From positions 1 to 35,639 of IMG/VR virus record IMGVR_UViG_3300037202_000197: a stretch of 35,639 nucleotides of DNA. The stretch is one strand, 5' to 3'. A program made the position numbers and the translations under genes. Of the stretch, positions 30,008-35,639 are shown piece by piece. The notes beneath the pieces were generated by a model that was not told the DNA's origin, made no database searches, and worked only from the letters and a program-made list of their open reading frames with translations. Every line of letters begins with the position of its first letter. The stretch's first letter is position 1. Origin of the DNA: a virus.

Positions 30008-33000
30008 ATGTCAGACACCATCGGCCGCGTCACCGTCCCCACGGTGATCAACTCCGGCCAGACATTCCCGCTCACCACACAGTACCCCTTCGGCTTCTCC
30101 GTCGAGCGCCCGGTGATAGTCCACCGCTTCGGCAGCCTCGACGCCAAGCAGGAGCAGCGGTATTACGTCGGGATCGGCCCGCGTAAGTTCCAGTTCAAGC
30201 ACGCGAACCTGAACTGGGCCGAAACGAACCAACTCAAGGCGTTCTGGGAAGGCATGCAGGGACCGTGGAAGGCCTTCACCTACACCGTCCCCAATCCCGG
30301 TGGCTCGACCACGGGCGTGCTCGTCACCTTCGAGCAGGTGCCGCTGTCCTTCGAATACCTGCGCAACGCTGCCCAGGTCGGACTGAACCTCATCGAGGTT
30401 GTCGATCCGACACAAGCCCCCACCTACGCGGTCAACTCCACCTGCCTCCGGTTCCCCTCTACCGCGCTGTCCACGGCACTGCTCTCCGAAGTCCAGCAGA
30501 TCATCCCGCTGGTGCACATCCGGGTGCGCGAATCTACGGTCGCCGACATCTACGTCTCCGACCGTCGCGTCACGGTGGGCGGCCAGCTATACCTGCCGCG
30601 CCTGATCGGAATCGGCGAGCCTGGTTCCGACGTCCTGATTTCGCAGGACATCAAAGGCACCTCCGATAATGTCCGCTTCACCTTCGGCAATGGCGACCGC
30701 GTGATGACGCAGCTCGCCAACGACACGGACCTGAAATACTCCGAGATCGACCTCTGCCTTTTCCATGTGAACTCGGGGATTCTGCTCCAACTGTGGAAGG
30801 GTGTCATCCAGAATTTCACGAGCGACGGAACGCCGATCTTCCCAGTCACCTGCTCTGACGGGTTCTTCCAGATCATGAACCAGTACCCGGAGCGGCAGCT
30901 CAGCCGGCAGTGCTGGAAGACCTACAACGACGGCGTGAACTGTCCGTGGGCCTCAAGGGGTCGCAGCGCCGCAGCGGTGACGGCTGCTGGCGGCGATCCC
31001 ACAAGCTGCGACTATTACCTCGAATCGGCGAACGGTTGCCAAGTCCACGGCATGGCTCCCTATTTTGGCGGGCACCAGGCCGACCCGCAGGGCGTCGTCA
31101 TCAAGGACGATTCCACCGGCTTCCTCGGCTTCGGCCGCAACACCGTCACGGCGACGTCGATTGTTTCGGACACGATCTGGGGTCTGGCGCTGCCTGAGAT
31201 CTGGTGCAACAGCGGTGGGAACCCGCTGTTTGCCTTCCTGGCCACAGCCCTGATGGTAGATTACCGCGACGAATCGGGCTATGCCGACTCGCTCGGCATA
31301 CTCAGCGCTGGGCCACTCGGTGGGTTCGCCGCGTCGATGGTTGTCACGAACGCCGACGGCTACCGATACGTGGTGGCGCCGATGGTGGATGGCTACACCT
31401 GGCAAGGTCTGAAGGTTGACGGCAACCTGAACGTTACGAAGTACCAGCCGGGCATGGGGCTGCGTTACGTCACCGGCAGCGATCCGGCGAATTCGAGCAC
31501 CGACTATTTCTCGCTCGGCCAAGGGTCGCCGCAGGTCTGGGAGCCGAACGTCTACGCGGCAGGCACGGCGGCGTGCGAGATCCGCATCGTCAAGTCCACC
31601 ACGATTCAGCCGAGCACTCCTGACCAGCACCAGATGACCGTCCCCATCGACTACGGGATGTGGGGCTGGACGTGGGACCAGAGCGGTAACCGCACGGCGG
31701 TCAGGGGCCTTATCAATCCGTTCTGGATCGCCGTCAACATGCTGCTGCGCGCGACGGGCTTGTATGGCGATCCGTCCACCGGGTCAAATCCTGCCGGCGG
31801 AAGCGGTCCCACCTCGTTCGCGCAGCTCGCCACGTTCGTGCTGCCGTCCTTGATAGTGGGCGATGGAAGCGGCGCGGCCGAGATCGCGGCGGACCAGGTC
31901 GCGGCCATCCTCGGTACCGGCGTTGAGACACAGTTCCAGTTCCAGGGAATCATCAGCAGCCAGAAGCCGTTCCGCGACTGGCTCACCGAGGTGCTCAACT
32001 GCTGCCTGGGCTTCTACACCTGGGAGTTCGGGAAGCTGAAACTCGGCTGCCGGATCAACGCCAGCGCGGTGGATGCTTACACACTCGCCAACTCTCTGTT
32101 TCAAAGCCTGCGGCTGACGCCGATCCAAGCCGGATTCGAGCACCTGGTGCTTTCGTTCGCCGACGTTGCCTATCAATATCAAGCGAACACGGCAGAGTAT
32201 TGCGACAAGAGCCACGCGGCTTATTACGGGCGCGCCGGATCTCCGCTCACCAGCCAGATGCACTCGGTGGGGTGCTCGTCGCTCAGCCAGGCGTTGCGCA
32301 TCGGAGCAACCCGCACGCGCGAGGAGATCGGCGGCGTGAATCCCGCCGAGTGGCGCGACGCGCGCGCGGCCGCTTGGCAGACCACGCTGCTCGGCCTCGG
32401 GAACGAGGTCGGGCAGGTGGTCTCGATGACGCATCCGGACATCCCCGGACTTCATGGAACCTGCAACGTCACCGGCACCTCGGTCACTTGGGCCAGCGGC
32501 GATGCCTTCGACACGTCCATGGAGAACAAGGAAGTCGTGATCAACGGCGTGCAGGTGTTGATCACGGGCTACACGACGGACCCGACCTACCACACGGTAA
32601 CCGGCTTGCTCCTGGCTTCGGCGCCGGGCAACGGGACCAATCTTCCGTTCCAAATTGTGACGATGTCCTTCAGGATTCAGCGATGGAGCCTGAAGAAGGA
32701 CTGGTCGGTGCAGATCGAGGGCCAGACCGTCACCGATTCCATGTACGACCTGGACGTCGGGCCAAAGCCGATGGACGTCGTGCCGGGACCCCTGCCGCCT
32801 CTCTTCTATTCGATTCCGCTCGGGCCGGCGTGGGCGCCGTATCAGGTGCAGGCGGCGGCGAACGACGCGCTGTTTCCCGGCGAGTGGACCTTCGACACCA
32901 ACCAGTCCTACGCGCAGATGGCCGACGGCAGCATGCTCGCGAACCTGGTGGTGACGGGGAAACTGCCGGTGAACGAGTTCAGCGCCACCGGCGCAGGTGC

Positions 33001-34426
33001 GCCAGGAATTGGATCGATTGCGCAGTCCGCAACGGGCGGGTCGTTGCCAGCCAACGTGACGCTGCGCGTGGCCATCTGCGCAGTCGATTCGAACGGGCTT
33101 CCTTCGGCGCCGTCAAATATCGCCATCATCGGGACCGGAGCGGCGGCGGGTGGCGCGTTCACGCTGGAAGGCATCACGTGGCCGGCGGTCGCGGGCCTGG
33201 TTTCCTACGTGTTGTTCGTCGCAACCCAGGACGATCTGATCTGCGCGCAGGCCACCGGAGCGCTGACGGCGGGTCCGAACAATACCTACACTCCCGGATC
33301 GATCACGTTCGGCGGGCCGCTTGTGCGCTCGACGTGGGCCCTGCCGTCGCCATATGTCAGCAAGGTCCGGCTGAAAGCCAAGCACCTGATTCACGGCGGG
33401 ATCATCGGCGCGCCCGTCGATAGCGTCTCAACCGGGGCGCTCGTGGTCGGTTACCTGAAAGGCAGCCCGCCACCCAGTAATCCTTCGTTCACGCCGGTGG
33501 GCCGCATCATCTCGATCATCGGCAGGCCGGAAAGCGCCACGCCATACTTCAGTGCGACGGTCACTTCGTGGGATTCCAGCACCGGAACCATCGGCGTCAC
33601 TCCCGACCCAAACGGCATCGTGCAGGCGGGCGACTGCTTGGTGGTCCGGTACAGCGCCGACGCGTCGAACTCCGCCAACCCCACATCCATAACGGACTCC
33701 GGGTGCCAGAACATCGCCTACCCCGCCGGGATGACGCCCGGTGCGGAGGTGGGCAACCTGGTGCGAGTGATAAAGGGCGTCTCTCGCGGCACGCCGCCGC
33801 GGAAGATCGTTGCGAACACGGCAACCACCATCACGTGGGACCTCCCAATGGTCATCAATCCCGGCGATGTCTGGATCATCGAAGAGCCGACGTGGCCGTA
33901 CTCCTGCGATACGACGTCGCTCGATAATGGCAACCCGCTGGCGGTGACCACGATCAACATGCCCACCGGCAATTTCGTCGACGAGGCCCTCGTGATTGCG
34001 GGCTTCACGGTTGACGTGAACGGCAACGAATCCCCCGATGGCGACGCGCCGATCCGCGAGGACTGGGTGTTCGGCGCGGAAGGACTCTCGAAAGTCGCCG
34101 GCCTTGTCTTCCAGATGCAGGGCACGCTTGGTGTGGAATCCAACGCCGCGCAACCTCTCTATTTGAATCGCCCGGTCACTGTTGGCGACGTGAAGGCTTA
34201 CGTCCAGGCCGCGCCCACCGGCGCGGCGATCACGCTCACGATCTACGTGGGTGGCGCGGCCTGGCTGACCCTGACCATTCCGGCCGGCCAGACGGCGGTG
34301 GTTGCCACTCCGTCGCAGATTGGTGCTCTTACCGAGATCCCGGCGAACACGGCAGTCTCCATCGGCATCACCGCCGTTGGGACCACGTTTCCGGGAGCCA
34401 ATTTGTCGGTGTTCATCTATTCATGA
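30008..34426 (+). CDS. Tail-tip fusion protein with gpM-, gpL- and hub-like parts
   Basis: A 1472-residue protein. Residues about 30-155 form a gpM/DUF2460-like module. Residues about 165-350 resemble the BR0599/gpL group and hold four cysteines at 302, 312, 334 and 344 (C-x9-C-x21-C-x9-C). Lambda gpL binds an iron-sulphur cluster with four cysteines in a similar setting, so a cluster is predicted here. Residues about 530-960 look like a tail hub (FRDWLTEVLNCCLGFYTWEF, ADVAYQYQANTAEY). Residues about 1010-1115 are Fn3-like (LRVAICAVDSNGLPSAPSNI), and the C-terminal part is a beta-rich region ending AVSIGITAVGTTFPGANLSV. It would combine functions that lambda spreads over M, L and J. Confidence 0.85.
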   Translation: MSDTIGRVTVPTVINSGQTFPLTTQYPFGFSVERPVIVHRFGSLDAKQEQRYYVGIGPRKFQFKHANLNWAETNQLKAFWEGMQGPWKAFTYTVPNPGGSTTGVLVTFEQVPLSFEYLRNAAQVGLNLIEVVDPTQAPTYAVNSTCLRFPSTALSTALLSEVQQIIPLVHIRVRESTVADIYVSDRRVTVGGQLYLPRLIGIGEPGSDVLISQDIKGTSDNVRFTFGNGDRVMTQLANDTDLKYSEIDLCLFHVNSGILLQLWKGVIQNFTSDGTPIFPVTCSDGFFQIMNQYPERQLSRQCWKTYNDGVNCPWASRGRSAAAVTAAGGDPTSCDYYLESANGCQVHGMAPYFGGHQADPQGVVIKDDSTGFLGFGRNTVTATSIVSDTIWGLALPEIWCNSGGNPLFAFLATALMVDYRDESGYADSLGILSAGPLGGFAASMVVTNADGYRYVVAPMVDGYTWQGLKVDGNLNVTKYQPGMGLRYVTGSDPANSSTDYFSLGQGSPQVWEPNVYAAGTAACEIRIVKSTTIQPSTPDQHQMTVPIDYGMWGWTWDQSGNRTAVRGLINPFWIAVNMLLRATGLYGDPSTGSNPAGGSGPTSFAQLATFVLPSLIVGDGSGAAEIAADQVAAILGTGVETQFQFQGIISSQKPFRDWLTEVLNCCLGFYTWEFGKLKLGCRINASAVDAYTLANSLFQSLRLTPIQAGFEHLVLSFADVAYQYQANTAEYCDKSHAAYYGRAGSPLTSQMHSVGCSSLSQALRIGATRTREEIGGVNPAEWRDARAAAWQTTLLGLGNEVGQVVSMTHPDIPGLHGTCNVTGTSVTWASGDAFDTSMENKEVVINGVQVLITGYTTDPTYHTVTGLLLASAPGNGTNLPFQIVTMSFRIQRWSLKKDWSVQIEGQTVTDSMYDLDVGPKPMDVVPGPLPPLFYSIPLGPAWAPYQVQAAANDALFPGEWTFDTNQSYAQMADGSMLANLVVTGKLPVNEFSATGAGAPGIGSIAQSATGGSLPANVTLRVAICAVDSNGLPSAPSNIAIIGTGAAAGGAFTLEGITWPAVAGLVSYVLFVATQDDLICAQATGALTAGPNNTYTPGSITFGGPLVRSTWALPSPYVSKVRLKAKHLIHGGIIGAPVDSVSTGALVVGYLKGSPPPSNPSFTPVGRIISIIGRPESATPYFSATVTSWDSSTGTIGVTPDPNGIVQAGDCLVVRYSADASNSANPTSITDSGCQNIAYPAGMTPGAEVGNLVRVIKGVSRGTPPRKIVANTATTITWDLPMVINPGDVWIIEEPTWPYSCDTTSLDNGNPLAVTTINMPTGNFVDEALVIAGFTVDVNGNESPDGDAPIREDWVFGAEGLSKVAGLVFQMQGTLGVESNAAQPLYLNRPVTVGDVKAYVQAAPTGAAITLTIYVGGAAWLTLTIPAGQTAVVATPSQIGALTEIPANTAVSIGITAVGTTFPGANLSVFIYS

Positions 34427-34501
34427 CTCTGTCAGCGCCGCGTTCGGCCCAAATTCAAATACAGCGCTGTAGTGAGAATTGCCGTGAGCGTTAGCGATGG
34501 T

Positions 34502-34975
34502 TCACTTCTTGGTGACCTCAAAGCCTGCCTGCTCCAAGGCCGCACGAGCCTGTTCATCGTGATCTAATTGCCTAACCACCCGGAAAAACTCCAAGAACTG
34601 CTCGGATGTCATCTGGGTGGCCTCAACCTCAACATCTCTAACCCGCAATTTGATTCGTCTGCCGTTCCGGTTATCAGTCCAGTTCTTCAGAAGATGAAAC
34701 AAAGCCGTGGTGATGCCCGATGAACCGACAATCATCAGCAGATCACGCACGACCTGTGGAAACTCTGCTGGCCCGCCAGCGCCTGCACCCGTGCCGTCGT
34801 ATTCGAAATCGCGCAGTAAGTGATAGTCGATTCGCTCTCGTTCCACAACCACATGCTTAAGCCGGGTCAGTTCGCGGGAGGATACGCTCCCTTCACCTTC
34901 TGGCAGTGATCGGTCGTGCATCTCACCGTCGGAGCCGGGGAACACAAAGTACAGCCCAATGAATGGCTTGCTCAT
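34502..34975 (-). CDS. Small antisense cargo protein with a hydrophobic segment
   Basis: A 157-residue protein (MSKPFIGLYFVFPGSDGEMH). Residues 1-60 are soluble. Residues about 73-96 carry a hydrophobic stretch (VVRDLLMIVGSSGITTALFH). The rest is RRIKLRVRDVEVEATQMTSE and a helical acidic end. A small domain, then LLxxxGSxGxxxAL, then a basic KLxVxxxxVE strand is a pattern I associate with effector-associated components of bacterial conflict systems such as EACC1; this is recollection and unverified. On the minus strand a TATAAT lies 12 bases before the ATG. It sits between two tail genes in the opposite direction, like the other cargo genes. Confidence 0.7.
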   Translation of the reverse strand: MSKPFIGLYFVFPGSDGEMHDRSLPEGEGSVSSRELTRLKHVVVERERIDYHLLRDFEYDGTGAGAGGPAEFPQVVRDLLMIVGSSGITTALFHLLKNWTDNRNGRRIKLRVRDVEVEATQMTSEQFLEFFRVVRQLDHDEQARAALEQAGFEVTKK

Positions 34976-34987
34976 GACGCGCCTTTA

Positions 34988-34993
34988 ATTATA
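34988..34993 (-). promoter_or_regulatory. TATAAT box before the small antisense gene
   Basis: A perfect -10 hexamer on the minus strand, 12 bases before the ATG at 34975. A transcript from it would have a very short leader of about 5 bases. No good -35 box is visible. Confidence 0.35.
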
Positions 34994-35051
34994 TCTGCCT
35001 AGCCCTCCATGCAGTTGCGCCAGTAAGGGCAACAATCTGACTGAGACCATT

Positions 35052-35639
35052 ATGGTGGACCAGATCTACAAGCTGCAGCCGCATCGGACGATGGCGCTGC
35101 AAGGCTTCGACGATTACGGCGCGGCTGCGGCACTGTGGGGTGCGTCCGACACCGGGTTCACCGTGTCCGGCGTGTTCCGCGATTTGGCCGATTTCGCCGT
35201 GCTGGTCCTGTTCCAGAAAGACGATCCGTTCGGCCACACGCTGTTCTCGTATCTTCCGGACGGCGATCTCACCGGCCTCGTACTCGATTTCGACGTCACC
35301 TGGCAAGGCATTCAATCCTGGGAATCGCTCAAGAGCGCGTGGACGGATTGGAACACCCTCGATTACTCCGTCAACGGCGTCGGCCACACCGATGTGAAGT
35401 GGATCGGCACGCCTGGCATCACGATCACGTGCAACACGACTGGGCGCGCGGGGGCATCGGCCACCTTCACGCTCAATCAAACCAGCGCGCAGGCTGGCGA
35501 CAAGGTCACGCTGTGGTATCAGAACCAGTCGTTCATCAGCCCGGCGATCATTCCCGGCAATCCGACCACCGACCAGGCTCTGTGGTGGCAGGGATCGGTG
35601 GCGACTACCGACCAAGCGCTGTGGTGGCAGGGGAACGCG
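35052..35639 (+). CDS. Tail fibre or distal tail protein, incomplete at the right edge
   Basis: An open frame of 196 codons from ATG 35052 to the window end with no stop (MVDQIYKLQPHRTMALQGFD). Residues 30-100 hold beta-rich segments (TGFTVSGVFRDLADFAVLVL, then GDLTGLVLDFDVTWQGIQSW). Residues about 110-160 continue as GVGHTDVKWIGTPGITITCN. Near the edge a 12-residue unit is repeated, TTDQALWWQGSV then TTDQALWWQGNA. Following the tail-tip gene, it is likely part of the fibre or a fibre-associated protein. The Trp-rich repeats may form a repeated strand in a receptor-binding or stalk region. The true length is unknown. Confidence 0.7.
   Translation, partial: MVDQIYKLQPHRTMALQGFDDYGAAAALWGASDTGFTVSGVFRDLADFAVLVLFQKDDPFGHTLFSYLPDGDLTGLVLDFDVTWQGIQSWESLKSAWTDWNTLDYSVNGVGHTDVKWIGTPGITITCNTTGRAGASATFTLNQTSAQAGDKVTLWYQNQSFISPAIIPGNPTTDQALWWQGSVATTDQALWWQGNA

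Noticed and set aside
1-35639. CRISPR arrays, tRNA or rRNA genes
   Set aside because: No regularly spaced short repeats beyond those described, and no cloverleaf-like or rRNA-like sequence was noticed on either strand.

Overview
The window is GC-rich and dominated by a tailed-phage genome or prophage with a lambda-like siphovirus plan. Structural genes run left to right on the + strand: small terminase, GpA-type large terminase, gpW, lambda-type portal, prohead protease fused to capsid, DUF2190 decoration protein, head-tail attachment, tail tube, tail chaperone position, tape measure, gpM-like protein, and a very large tail-tip protein. No lysis genes and no integrase clearly belonging to the phage lie in the window. 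It is therefore a partial element, and the last gene runs off the right edge. The host is probably an Acidobacteriota relative. That rests mainly on the style of the secreted protein at 14706-15425 and the high GC, so it is an inference.

Left part (1-5.6 kb): small accessory genes, then two paralogous proteins that each fuse a ParB-like N-terminal domain to a DNA methyltransferase. The mostly non-coding stretch 394-1310 holds three diverged copies of a roughly 130-base repeat, two direct and one inverted. It ends in a promoter-like site followed by a perfect palindrome.

Middle-left (5.5-10.2 kb): a minus-strand group (a 60-aa protein and a DUF3489 protein, plus a separate 109-aa gene beyond the terminator). 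The DUF3489 gene is split by a 3.37-kb mobile element with three overlapping tyrosine recombinase genes between 84-base terminal inverted repeats. This matches the recombinase-in-trio (RIT) class. Joining the two gene halves restores a normal DUF3489 reading frame ending at a strong terminator.

Right part (10.3-35.6 kb): the virion genes, mostly coupled by short gaps or ATGA overlaps. They are interrupted at four places by genes that do not look structural: a secreted protein (antisense, 14706-15425) next to a bacterioferritin-like protein (15961-16446), an unrecognised 255-aa antisense gene (22695-23462), a multi-pass membrane protein with a TATAAT box (28645-29721), and a small antisense gene with a hydrophobic segment (34502-34975). 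Beside the first lies a frameshifted remnant of a second head-tail attachment gene, suggesting recombination with another phage. This scattered cargo, the ferritin-like gene among the head genes, the protease-capsid fusion with an internal ribosome binding site, and the M-L-J-like tail-tip fusion are the main points of interest.
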